Positions 13,119 to 25,405 of a DNA stretch of 64,000 nt are shown in pieces. Position 1 is the first letter of the stretch. Each line of letters begins with the position of its first letter. Source of the stretch: Serilophus lunatus (lineage: Eukaryota > Chordata > Aves > Passeriformes > Eurylaimidae); contig VXBA01000723.1 in NCBI GenBank assembly GCA_013399895.1, positions 65,132 to 129,131 of the forward strand. Reading direction: 5' to 3'. The notes below the pieces were generated by a model, which worked only from the letters and a program-made list of their open reading frames with translations, was not told the DNA's origin and did no database searches. The position numbers and the translations under genes are program-made.

Positions 13119-13520
13119 TGTCTCAGGTTTTGACTCGGTGAATTCACGCTCAGAACCCAGATGAGTTTTGAGATAGGTATGCTTTATCCAGCGCGCTGGG
13201 AGGGAAAGTTACAGAAACCGAAATTCCCGCTTCCCTCCCCGCCCTACCGGAAGAATGCATCTTAAATACCCCTTCTCCAGTGGGTGTATCTTTAGCCTTT
13301 GATTGGTTCTCGGCCCAAGATCCCTCCCCACTCCCCGCCTTCTCTCCGCCCAGACATGGACGGGGCTGAATCTCTCTCCCTGCCTCCAACCCCCTGCTGC
13401 ATGGTCGCTTAGCAATGGAGCCTCAGGAGACCTTGAGAACCTTGCTATCCCCGCTTAGCTGTTATCTTGTAACTATTGTAGGGTCTACTTCATCTACTCT
13501 GTCTCTAATTCTACAGACTA
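13119..13520 (-). mobile_element. Probable gammaretrovirus-like solo LTR
   Basis: Read on the minus strand, this block has the order of a class I retroviral LTR. An ACCAATC (CCAAT) box lies at about 13301-13307, a TATA-like GTATTTAAG at 13261-13269, a GATAAA-type polyadenylation signal at about 13182-13188, and a terminus ending ...GAGACA at 13119. The roughly 80-base TATA-to-polyA spacing fits a short R region. GC content is well above the flanks. No primer-binding site or gag follows, so it would be a solo LTR. The upstream (high-coordinate) end is uncertain and I could not find a target-site duplication. Confidence 0.55.
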
Positions 13521-13827
13521 TTTTCTTTCAGCTTTGCTTTTTCTAATTCCCTAGAACTAAAATGAAACCCCCCCAACTCAGTTTTCATAGGGGTTTTTTT
13601 TTCCATTCCTCCTTCATGTACAAGTGTTTTTCAGTAAAAAAGTCTGCCAAGTCTTCAAAACTCCATTGAAAATTCTACTCCTCAATGAAGAGCATGTCAG
13701 TATAAAGTCTGCAAAGTCTTCTAAAATCTCCTAAAGCATCTCCTCTGCAGCAATGCCCACAGAACCTGTGAAGACAGCATGTTTGGCTGACACCATTGTC
13801 CATATGCTTATTGCCAGCTTGTTGCTC

Positions 13828-14961
13828 TGGTAAGAGACTGAAATGGTTTGTGACTTGTTAAGAACACCGAAGCCCACCCTCCCCCTATATATGACTCCTG
13901 GATTTCAGGAAATTGCACTGTGAATTAAGCCTCCTGATGGGAACTTGAGATAAGATGGAAGTGGCACTATTGTCTAATCATCTCAGGCTGAAGGAGACGA
14001 AAACATGGCTGAGAGGAGGCCATAGCCCACAGACTCATTAGTACACTCTCCCCTGTGAGAGATTGAGCTGTTAATGTCTCAAACAATCCACAGAGTGGCT
14101 GTCAAGTTGTTGAGGGTGTGTATACCTTACACCTCAGGCTACAAGCTGGGTTTTAAGCAAGATGAGGGAAAAGGCAAATCCTGCAAGGCAGGGTAGTGTT
14201 TCTTCTTCCTCACACAAGTGACTCAGCTGTGATAACTCCCCTCTGGAGAATTACACACAGAATTAACAAGGTTGGAAGAGACCGTAGAGGTCATCAAGTC
14301 TAACGTTTACCTAGCTTAACAACCTATCCAACACCAATCTAACATCTAAACCATCTAAACCATGTCGCTAAAGAGAAGCACAGAGGCATTCATGCATGGC
14401 CTGGAGGTATTCAACTCTGCTGATAGGCCATAATGGACTCACCTGCACTGACTTAGTAGGCAGCTGTAACACCTTAGAAAGAGTCAAAGACCCATGACAT
14501 GTCCCATGATCCACTGTTACATCATCCATTGTAAAACTCCACACCCCAGAGGAGGTACTAGGCATTCCCATCTGAACCTGAGCGTATGTAACTCATGTAA
14601 TCTTTGATTTTTGTGGACTTCCCCTGCCCTCAATAGATCAAGACCATCAGTTCAATCAACAGGCATCAAAATAGCAACCACCAAGTCTCATTGCTGGATT
14701 CAATGGATGGTGACTATATATCTTTCTACATTTATCCTTTCTTTCTCTTTCTTTTCCTTATACATTTTCTTATTTTCATGCTTTTATATTGCTATATTAC
14801 TGTAGATAATAACAACAAAACCAGTTACGTATCTGTTTTCCTTTGCAACCAAATTGTTCTAAAATAAACCCTACATACATATATTTAAAAACATAGTGTT
14901 GTTTCACTCTAGTCTACCCCAAGGCATGTGTCACCCTAGCCTTCTGGGGTGGGTCATAACA
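13828..14961 (+). mobile_element. Solo LTR (class I-like), interrupted by CR1
   Basis: The block starts TGGTAAGAGACTG and ends GGGTCATAACA. It is flanked by a 4-base direct repeat GCTC (13824-13827 and 14962-14965). An AATAAA signal lies at 14863-14868, about 95 bases before the end, which sets plus orientation. It is clearly related along much of its length to the minus-strand block at about 25406-26437: both contain the stretch around CAGCTGTGATAACTCCCCTC and the stretch around ACTATTGTCTAAT. Comparison of the two shows that 14256-14371 is a later CR1 insertion. A 4-base duplication suits a class I ERV. The family name is unknown to me. Confidence 0.75.
14256..14371 (-). mobile_element. Short CR1 3'-end fragment nested in LTR
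   Basis: A single CACAGAAT octamer at 14256-14263 is followed by the CR1 3' UTR motif GGTTGGAAGAGACC. The fragment ends near CCATGTCGCTAA, a common CR1 3'-end text. The related LTR at 25.4-26.4 kb lacks this block, so the CR1 inserted after the LTR. The short repeat GAGAA on both sides (14246-14250 and 14373-14377) may be a target duplication. Confidence 0.9.
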
Positions 14962-17900
14962 GCTCTCTGCTCCTTTTTTTATTTTATTTCTGTGCTGTGC
15001 CTTAGATTACACAAGAACTATTTGCTTCATGGGACAGGGGTTTAATTTATGTTCATATAGATATACACAGATTTAAGGTATGAAATATCTGGTTTTACTA
15101 TCCACTGTTTCCTTATGCAAAGGGAGTGTACTCAAATGCTCGCCCTTTGAAGGAAAGCAGGACTATGGACCAGTCTCAAAGAATGTTTGTAAAGGGTGTT
15201 TAGTCCAACTGAGAGCTCACTTGGGCTATGCCAGCTTTGACAGGTGCAGGGGATTTGCATTCAGTGCAAATCTCAGTGAGAGAAGCACAAATGATACAAC
15301 ACTGGAAGAGCCAACATAGCTGGACATGAGCCAGCACAGCTCTGGCTTTAGCCTAGATGTGCTGGACTAACATGGGCACAGTAACTGCTCCAGACAGGAC
15401 TCCAACAAAGAGGTTCAGACCTCAGAATTCATTTAAATTATAGCACTCACAAGCTGCCCTAAATTCACCATCTCATTACAATTAATGCACCATACTAACA
15501 TATGTATCTAATACCAGTAGTCTTATGCTGCCAGTGTTGTCATGCACAAGAGGAAGAAAGCCTGTGGTCAATAGAAATGCTGTAGAAGAGTGCCCAAATA
15601 AAAATATAATATAAGGTCTAGGACAGGACTGGTAGCTGCTTTTCCCATTGGTCCTATGAATTTGAAGACTAAAAAAGTATGTTTTCAATACATAATGATT
15701 TTATTCTCTCATTCCCAACCAATCATCCATTAGAACCCCCGATATATTTTGTCAGACACCACTCTTATGAGTTAACATTTGATAAAAGAAGTAACACATA
15801 ACATTCAAATAATCACTGTGAGATTAATATCAATTTGAGATGGTTCTCCTTTATGATCAACAAAGTTAGCACTTCAATGGTCCCTCCTCTTTGTTCATAA
15901 TCTTGTTGGGCTAATGACTTTGACATAACACATATTTTCTTGTCCTACTTTACTTTAGATAGTAATTCACCTCTTCCTCTGACAATTAAGCTATATCTTG
16001 GAAAATTTCTAAACTATACACTACACTGAACATAAGTAAAAACAATTTCCAGTTCAGTTTGCAGGCCCCAGATGAAACTGCTAGCATGTGCATATTGCAC
16101 CCTCTATAAACGAGTGCATGAATTATACATAAACAGTATATATCTCAATTCTTTTTAGATTATGACTTGTTTATAGAGCACATTAAGGTTATACAGAATT
16201 TAGCATGTAAAATCACGCAAAGCTTGTCTTGCTGAGTGCGTAATAAAGGTACCAGATCATGTCTTCAGAAAATATTGCTATACCATTTACACAGATAGAA
16301 ACAACATAAAGCTTCAAAAAGCAAAATACAAGGAGTTCACCTGCATATCAGAAAAGCTCCAAGGTTCCACTGACAGATCATCAACAGAAACCAGCAAACA
16401 TAACTATATCATCATAGGCCTTAAGTGTACGAGTGACTATTAAATCTAGTGTGCTAAAACATCTAAACCTCACATCTTTCCCTGGAAATCTGCAGAAGTT
16501 AGCAGTAGATGTGGATTCTCCAACTGTATGTTTTTTCTGATTATGAGTGGAAGCTAGCATAAAGCTTCAAGGGACTAAATTACACAGGCTACAATTTTAC
16601 AATCCCAAAATCAAAGATTTCAAGCATGGGAGAATCCACCTTTCTAAAGAACTAATCCCTGTGATCATGGTTTTCTTTACATAACATGAAAAGATCTGTT
16701 TTCAGAATGTGAGCAGCTATATTCCAAGGAGTGAGTTTCAAGGACATTAGAAAGAGCAAGAACATCAAAAAAAGGAATCCATGTTATTAATGCTGGGCAA
16801 ATGGGTAAGAGGATTAGGAAGAGCTTTACCAAGTACATATAAGAAAAAGTACTAGGTCGAGGATTGGGGCAGAAATGAACAATGACTCAAAAAATACTAT
16901 GGACACAATCTGGAAGTCTAAGCATGTGGTAAGAGAACATGAGCTGCTAATGTAAGTAGACAAATGCAAGTAAAGGAAAACACGACAACCTTCATATTTA
17001 GATGAAGTGCTGGGAAAAGAGCATTACACTGCTTTCTGCACTGGTCTGTAGTTGGGGAGAGCAATCACTGAAAGGAGGAAGCAGAAAATAAATCCTCCTC
17101 AAAAAAATGGTTTTGAAAATTAATGTTAGATGGAAAAAGACACTTTCAAGCTATGATCCCCAAAAGTCTAATTTTGCTAGTCTTAAGAAAGGCTGCCACC
17201 AATTTACCAGCACCATTCAAATAAATTAATATACTGAACACTAGAGGTATAAGACATTTTTAGAGATCAGAAATTATGTGAGGAAATGCAAACCTTGAAA
17301 GAATTACAACTGAGCTGAATTGAGTGAATAGTTTTAACGATATTTTAATTAAAAGAAGTGTCATTCCAAAAATACAGTTTAATTTCCAGTCAGAACGATA
17401 CATTTAATGTGGGGTAAATCCAAACAATTTTAAATCTGATTTTTATATTTGCCTCACAACAATATCCATTACTCATACAAGTCTGGTAAGCACCTTTCAT
17501 TCAGACTAAAGGAAGGAGTAATTAAATGTTCCCAGCTGTGATGAGACCCGAAACAGAAACTCTAGCCCAAGGTTAAAATCAGTATGGTAAGCAGTTAAGC
17601 CAGTTCAGTCCAAAGGCTTCTATGATTTCTCAGCTGACTGCAAAGCAATGGGTAGAGGCATAGATGTTTTTAATACTGCGTTATCAGAACCTGAGGTTAA
17701 AAAAGTACTAAAAGCAACCCAGCAGATGGCACAAATTTTATTCACCAGGAGTAAATTCAAGGTTTGGTGTTGTACAGAACCAGGAAGTCAGACTTGGCTA
17801 CCATAAGTGCAAAAGTTGGTTGTAAAAGTCTATTTGGATACCGTGTTAGGAGAATTAAGCTAACAAAGCTGCAAGCAGTAAATACCAAGGATTATAAAAT

Positions 17901-18165
17901 TCTACTAATGATGGAAAAGAAGCCAGAAAAGCCTCCAAATACTGGAAAATTCTTTGTGCCAAAGGACGAGAAATTACTATGAGGCCAATGTTCAGAAAAA
18001 GTCCATATGAAAAAGCATAAACTCAAAGAAACAGAACCTTGCAAGCCTCATCTGAACTTGCCTCCCAGGACCCAAGGGCCTCTTCAAAATGCACAGTGAA
18101 GGGGGAGATAGATGCATCCACAAATATTTATATGTCTTTCTATCTATATACATTTATGTGTATAC

Positions 18166-18197
<32 letters not shown>

Positions 18198-21100
18198 GTT
18201 TAAAACCCCTAAGGTTCTAGGGGTTTAGAGCACCTAGGACCCTGGGCCTTTGGAAAAAGATCATTTGCATTAAAAGCAGCCCTGGCTATGCAGCACTATT
18301 CAGGTTTCTATGTCATTTCTCATGCCCTGCTTTCAAATCATAACAGAGCAAGGAAGAGAAGAAAACCACAACCCACAGCATCTGTCATGTACAGAGTCCA
18401 TGTTATTTTTCCCAATAAAAGTCACATGTGCATTCATTTATCAACAAGTCTGTGAGCTTTTATACATGCAGGCATGCCCAAGTTTCTTGTCTGTCTGGTA
18501 CAGAGAGTAATGATATCTGAAACAATCCTGAACCAGTCTCCTGGAAAGTGCTGCTTCATACCCTGACTTTTCTGTTGTGATAGTCAGATTCATTGTACGT
18601 GACCTGACAGCTGCTGTCTTAACCCAGATGCATAACATAAAATGCCTTTAAGGGCCTTATAGAAGAGGAAGATGAATTTGAACTTAATGTATTTATTTAG
18701 TGGAAAGAAGTAAAACTGTAAAGGCAAGACAGGTCATGTGCTTGTAGAAATTTCTGTACTTGGTGAGATGTATTTGTGACAGCACTGAAGAATTCAGGAG
18801 AACAATCCCCCTGTCTGGGATTCAGTCACCAGCAAGGATACACAGGCACATCAAGAGCACAAAACACCAAAGAGCAGCAACACTCTTACTTTCTGCAAGC
18901 TCCCACTCATATCACCAGAAATAGATCTTTCACAATATTATCCCTGGCTTTCTTGCAGCTTGTGTGTAGTAGAGGAAATGCTGGAAAAAGATGCCAGTAG
19001 AGCTTGAATGCATCTGACATAAGTGTTACTTTTCTTCCAAATAAGAAAAACGAAAGCTTATGATTGATTATGTTCATAAATATTGGTTTCCTAAGGGAAA
19101 ATAGCCTCCTCAAAAGGAGCAGTTAGTAAATTGAAACTTTGTTTAGCTTTTTACCTTAGTCCTTTTCTTATGTAGACTAATAAAAATTGTGTCTTTATCT
19201 CATTGGATATTTAATAAGAGAATAGTTTTTCCTAACTATACAGGCCTAGAAGAAAAGATTCTTACTTCCAGTTACCAATTTTTTTCAGCTCCTCCTAGTT
19301 TGGAGCAAAACTGGGTTGCAATAGCACGGAATTTAAAGACTATATGCTTTTCTTGGAAACAGCCACACAGACTCTAATCATACATTAAAGCAGCATCAAA
19401 ATGTATCTGACATTCTCTTGGTATTTGGCATCCATAATGTTTCTATCTACAGAAGACACACTAGAGATGTAACATCCAAGGACAGAGATCAGGCTAGGTA
19501 AGGGTCTGCTTTTCCCAAATAACTTGTAAAGCAGTTGGACAGCTATTACAACTATAGAGCTTAGATGATTTTTTTTATCTCATGTTATAGACAAATCCAG
19601 TATTTTTATGCATTATTTACTAAAACCACTGTAAGCAAACAGCCTGTGAAAAATTTGAAGTTCTTTGGAGTTGGTAGATGCATTCAGTCTGGTAGCTTCT
19701 AGTTACATCATCAGCTGTTTGCCTGTTTTTAATCCAGTATGTTAACATCTTACTATCCTAAAGCAAATGGCTATGAACCTCAAGTTAGTAAACATATCAG
19801 CCTTTAGTAATCAACCCATTTACTAATGCTTATTTGTAGACCCATGTTTTTAGATAAAGCACGTTTCATGACTGACATACAGGTATCTCTGTGCATGGCT
19901 ATACATGGAAAGAAATACACATTCTTCATTTATGTTTGCTCATAAACAGTAGCTCAAATGTAAAATTATGGGAAAGAATAACCTGTATTTTTAAGACATA
20001 CTGGCAGACAAGCGTATATGGGGGAGTTTAATGCCTACCACCATCCTGGTTTTGATGCATCTGACAATTTTCTGTTATGTGGAAAATACTTCTCTGGCCT
20101 AAAATGGTGCTTAAAGCCACTCTTGAAAAAGGGCAGATCACCAAAGCTCATTTAGAATTAAATAGTAGGACAGTTATTTTGATTTCAGGACATCCCCTTT
20201 GTTTTACATCAGCAACTGTCTCGCATGACTGAAATATCATAGGTTATTCCAGGATAAGAAACAGAGTGTAGCCTCAGCTTTTTCCTTTTAGACTTAAATT
20301 CCTTTTTAATTCCATAGGAATGATTCCCCACAACCTTAGGATTACTGTGGGCTGCCTAGGATTCTATCAAATTTCCAAAACATTTTTAAGCCTGAACACA
20401 GTATTTGCAAATGTAAGCAAAGCTGCATGAAGCAGAATTATTTTCCTGTCCTTATAAGTCATATCCTATTTATATATCTGGTACAATACTTATTTTTTGC
20501 AACTTCTTCACATTGTGGACTCTTGTCTCATTTGCTCTCCATCACTCTCAGGTCTTCCTCTACATTTCTGCTAGATCATTAGGGAACTAGCCTTAAGTAA
20601 AAACAACCAACTCAATCAACCCTTACCCAGAATTTTGAGAATTCAGACAATCAAGCAAAATATTCCCTTACTCTTCCAACTCCATCTTCTCTAGTCACAC
20701 TGCAAATAAGCACATTTACTCCCACCACACAGTAATACTATTATAATTACTTCTTTGCTGTGGGTTGAGAGTAAATGGAAAAGAACATTAAAAAAATGTG
20801 CCAGAGGCTCCAGTCCTATCAAGGAAAGGTAAGCACTCCTTCAAGCACCTGCTGCAAGCTTACCACTATTTACACCTCAGGGTAGAAATAAGAACTGCTG
20901 CTTTAGTATCCTTTGCTCCAGCACCTTTTCATTAGCAACACCTATCTGAAGCATTTTGCTACCATCTCTGGATTCCCTCAAAGCCCCATACAGCTGGAAA
21001 ATTCCTGCTTGGCAGTAAGTGAGCATTTTTTCTGCTTGGCAGAATATGCTGCAAAATTTGGAGTATGTCGAAGCTACATTTTCCACTATATTTCTGTAAT

Positions 21101-23640
21101 CAATACCATTACAAATTTACACATAAAGCAGAGTAAGATCACATTCTTAGTTGGTATGATTTTATAGGTTGATGCTTCATGAAAAATCAAGACAATAAAA
21201 CAAAACATCATGATTTACTTTGTATAAACAGGTTAACTGTTGCAATTTAATTTCCTGATTTGAAAGATGGGATAGTTTCTCCTCTGCTGATTGCATTCTT
21301 TCCGGGCAGCAAACTTGTGAAAAAGGAAAGAATATGTTCACCTTCTCTTTCAACTTGTGTTACACTGCATATGCTGAAAAGGGCAAAGGGATCTTCATCC
21401 CTGGAAGTTTTCCAGACTTGGCTAGACAAAGTCATGGCTGAGCTGATTTAGTTCCAGGATGAGTTCTGCTTCAAGCAGGAGACAGGGTAGATGGCATCCA
21501 CAGGTTCGTTCCAAACACTTCTGGGAATCTGGTCTGTCTGTGAAAGTAGTAGAAAAGCCAGTAGTAATCCCATGCTTTATAGATGTCAAATTCTGAATAA
21601 GGCAAGAGGAGAAAGTGCATCTAAAAATAAAAAGAGGGTCAAAGGATGCCTTGTTTTTCCTGTGTCACAACAGTAACAAGAGCCAGAAACAGGAGGAAAA
21701 TACAAAAGTGCTTCTTCTCTCTGGCAGTTTGGGTGAGTGACTCACAGTAAGTAATGAACTTTTTGCATATTGCTCCTGTCACTGCTGAGGGGATTCACCT
21801 TTGAGCCCTGACCTGGGACATGCAACTGTGGACAGAAAGAGGGAGCTTGGCTGCTTCCTAGCAGTTTTGTCAATAAGACATAACGCCAAGGATAGCTGAG
21901 GAAAGCAATCACTGGAACTTAGACTTTGCAAAGCAGCTAAAAACCCAGTCACAGAAAAGCAGGTTGAGAAAATCCCAGCATTCTCACATCCCACAGCTGC
22001 TCTGAATTGCAGTATTTTGAGTCTTTCGCAAGACTTTTTTTCCCAGAACTCAGAGTGCCTTTAGATCGCTTTACAACTACCTACTGTCAGCCAGAAAAAA
22101 CATGCTGTGTGTTCTTGTACTTCTCTAGTAGCTGTTCCCCGCCAAAATTTGTAGCTTTTCTTGTGACTTCTAATTTACAAAAAAAAAATGCAGCCTTTGC
22201 TTGTGGGGAGCAGGAAACAGGACTTGAGTAGGATTTTGTAATTAATTTATTTTCGTCTATCTACTATACACTGCACTTGCACACAATCACTGGGGTATTT
22301 CACCATGCATTTTCACAGGTTTTATATACCCAGAGAAGGTTGTTCACAGTCTTCCAGAGTAACACAAAGACAAAATCTTACCATGAAAATTTTCAGTTGT
22401 ATTTTGCAGAATTGATGCATTAGTGTATCAGCTAAACTTACTATTACATGTGTTAGACTCAAACAGTTGAATTGTATTTCATTTGACCTTCATCTATGGA
22501 TGCTAGCTTTTAGTTTCCATAGGTAATACCATCATCGTAGTGTCTTGCTTCTCCACGTAAATGGGATTTTTCTTATACACCTAAAGGCAACAAGCAGTAC
22601 AGCTTTGACACCTGCCCCCAGTGCAGCTGTGGCTCCAGCTGGTTTTCTTCCCTAGGGTAAATGAACAGTACAATACTTTGATTCTGAGGGGGTTAGTTTA
22701 CTGTAGACATCACTGTCATAATTCACAGTAATATCAGTTATTGTTTTTGAAACAAGTTGTTTCACAAGAAGTATGATTCAAAAATAATAAGAATGACAAA
22801 CCTGGCTTTTCTTGTCTTCATTGCATACGATATGTTACTGCTTGCAGGCAGAACAAGAGCATTTTATGCCTGCTCCACACAACTCGAGGCTAAAAAGAAC
22901 TACCTCTACACTACACAGGCTTTATGACTGGAAGCTTCCCCTGTTGAATTCACCCCCCTGTTGAAATCACCAGCATGAGAGCCTAAGTGACTGTTAATAT
23001 TCAATAAGAGCTGGTGGAAGCTTTCAGGTTCATACCCTGGAATGGATCCTTCCTCTCAGGAAAGGGCAGTGTACTTTCCTCTTTCCTGAGGACTTCTTCC
23101 TTTATTTCAAAAATAAAATCCTTTGATACTGAAAGAGGTGCTTTTATTCCACGCTGGAACAGTCCTTCCTAAGAAGTCTCTTCTTCCTTTATGATTTCTG
23201 ACCCTCTACCTCAGGTCTAGTTCAGTTCAGTTTTAAAAGCAGGAAACTTTGAGTTATATATGAAGTAGGATGATCTCTAGCTGCTAAGAACACACATGTT
23301 ACAGGATCTCCTGTGACTGTGGCTGATTTGTCCTAGTGAATGCAGTGACTCCTTTCACCACTCCTAAGACAACCCACAGATGTCATTAGTGATCCACACA
23401 GGCATTTGTCCATTAGGAACTGTCCCTGACAGATAAGAAGCTACTGAAAAGCAGTCAGAAAAAAAATAATTCTTTTTAATTCCAATTAGGATGCATCTGA
23501 ATCTGTGACTTCAGGGTGAAGTAGAAGGAGTCCTGTAGGAACTGTAGGTAGGAGAACTGATCTCCTACTGCAGGGAGTTCTAAGGAAAGCTGCATGGTAT
23601 CAGCATATGAGTCCTTTCTGACAGCCTATCTCTGCTCAAG
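14962..23640. other. Long intergenic stretch, no gene recognised
   Basis: About 8.7 kb of AT-rich sequence without a recognisable gene or large repeat. An uninterrupted TA tract and a small hairpin lie at 18166-18226. A 72-codon plus-strand frame at 17764-17982 is rich in Lys and Arg and looks slightly protein-like, but it has no family match that I know, no splice context and no conserved motif. Confidence 0.5.
18166..18226. repeat. (TA)n microsatellite followed by a 9-bp hairpin
   Basis: Twelve uninterrupted TA/AT units run over 18166-18189, with looser TA-rich sequence on both sides. Shortly after, AAACCCCTA (18203-18211) pairs exactly with TAGGGGTTT (18218-18226) across a 6-base loop. 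Confidence 0.85.
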
Positions 23641-23645
23641 GTTAG

Positions 23646-24692
23646 TGTATTGGGTTTCTGTGGCCAGCTTTTGATCACGTGGGGGCTATAGGGGTGGCTT
23701 CTGTGAGAAGCTGCCAGAAGCTTCCCCCATGTCCCGCAGAGTCAATGCCAGCCGGCTCCAGGACAGACCTGCCACTGGCCAAGGCCAGGCCAATCAGGAG
23801 TGGTAGTGACACCTCCGTGATAACATATTTAAGAAGGAAGGAAAAAAAGGTAGTTGTGCAGACAAAGATGGCAGCCAGAGAAGAACAGAGTGAGAACATG
23901 AGAGCAACAATGCAGACACGAAGGTCAGTGCAGAAAGAGGGGCAGGAGGTGCTCCAAGTGCCAGAGCTGAGGTTTCCCTGCAGCCCATCATGAAGACCGT
24001 AGTGGAGCAGCTGTGCCTCTGCAGCCCATGGAGGACCACAGGGGTACAGAGATTCGTCCACAGCCTGTGGAGGAGCCCATGCTGAAGCAAGTGGATAGTG
24101 GAAGGAGGCTGTGACCCCATGGGATGCCCATGTTGGAGCAGGTTTTCCTCGCAGGGCTTGTGGCCCTGTGGTGGACTCAAACTGAAAAAGCCTGTATCTG
24201 AAAGACTGCGCTCCGGGGGGAAGTAACCCATGTGGCAGCAATGTCTGAAGAACTGGTGCCCGTGGGATGAACTCATGTTGAAGAAATTCATGAAGGACTA
24301 TTTCCCAAGGGAAGGACCCCACGGGAAGCAGGAGGAAAGACTCCTTTCCCTGAGAAGCAGTAGAAACAAGAACTGACCATAACCTCCCTTCCTTGTCTCA
24401 CCACACCTGTGGAGGGGAGGAGGTAGAACTTGGAAGGAGGGGGTTGGAAGAAGGTATTTTTAAGATTTATTTTACTTCTCATTCTCCTGCTCTGATTCTG
24501 TTAGTAATAACTTTGATTAATATCCCCACTTGGAGTCTGCTTTGACCATGATTATGATTGGTAAGGGATCCCTCTCTCTCTGTCCTTATCTCAATATATA
24601 AAACTCTTCAACATATTTTCCCTCCTCTTTTTGCAGAGGGGAGTGAGAAGAGAGGTGGGTACCCAGCATCCAGCCAGGATCAAACCACTACA
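23646..24692 (+). mobile_element. Solo LTR of a bird ERVL-like family, 1047 bp
   Basis: The element begins TGTATTGGG and ends AAACCACTACA, with TGTA/TACA inverted termini. It is bounded by GTTAG (23641-23645) and GTCAG (24693-24697), a 5-base duplication with one mismatch. Inside are CCAATCAGG (about 23790), a TATA-like ATATTTAAG (about 23825-23833), repeated 'CCCATGG' modules at about 23980-24300, and a late TAGTAATAACTTTGATTAAT stretch near 24500. I recognise the layout as a common long LTR of bird genomes. A 5-base duplication fits class III (ERVL). Open frames of up to 215 codons on the minus strand inside it are by-products of its module repeats. No internal proviral sequence flanks it. 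Confidence 0.85.
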
Positions 24693-24697
24693 GTCAG

Positions 24698-25405
24698 GTA
24701 AGGGCAAAGTAAGTAAATGCAAAAGTCATTATTTAGGGAGAAAAAAGAGGGAAAACCAAAAAGATGTTGAATTTTAACTGATGCGAAAGAAGATTGTGCT
24801 TATCTTAAAGATGCAAATGTTTTTGAATAAACATATTTGTTTTCATTTGAAGATAGAATCATTGATCTGTTTGCCATTGCTATGTTGTCGAATTGATCAT
24901 CTAACTGGCTGACTGGATTTGTGTTCTTGGCTTAAGATTTTTCCTTCTCTTGCTTTCTATTTCTCAAATTTTTAAAGCATATTAAAAATCATTTGCAATT
25001 ATTTTTCTGATTGCAGACCACCCTGACAGTATCTCTTCTTATTTTAAACATATTACGAGTTTTAGGAAAATGTTACATTCCTCATTATTTTTTCTGTCTC
25101 TAGGTGCTGTATTTATTTGGTCATTTTCCATTCCCTGGTAAGAAATCTATACTTTTTACTTACAGAAATCTGCAAGTACTCTAATTTAGCTTCACCAGTA
25201 TAAATCAAAACATATTGATAAAACTTTAGTCTCATAAGAATTATATTCACTTAGTCTATAAACTTAAAATCAACCTGGTGAAGTCTAGAATGACAGATAA
25301 TTTAGTACCAGTTTTAATTTCTACTTTTCTTCTGTGGTCCATTAGGTCACCTCTAATAATGTAGAATGAATATTGTAATTTTTTTACATAAGTAATATTT
25401 GGTTA
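24698..25405. other. Intergenic, nothing recognised
   Basis: AT-rich spacer between two LTRs. A short (TTAA)n run lies near 25426-25446, at or inside the edge of the next LTR. Confidence 0.5.

Noticed and set aside
17764..17982. Basic 72-codon frame that might be a processed pseudogene
   Set aside because: No family recognised, no polyA tail or target duplication seen. Kept only as a note in the intergenic entry.
23675..24322. 215-codon minus-strand frame
   Set aside because: It lies wholly inside a solo LTR, antisense to it, and reflects its repeated modules. No known domain and overlapping frames on both strands.
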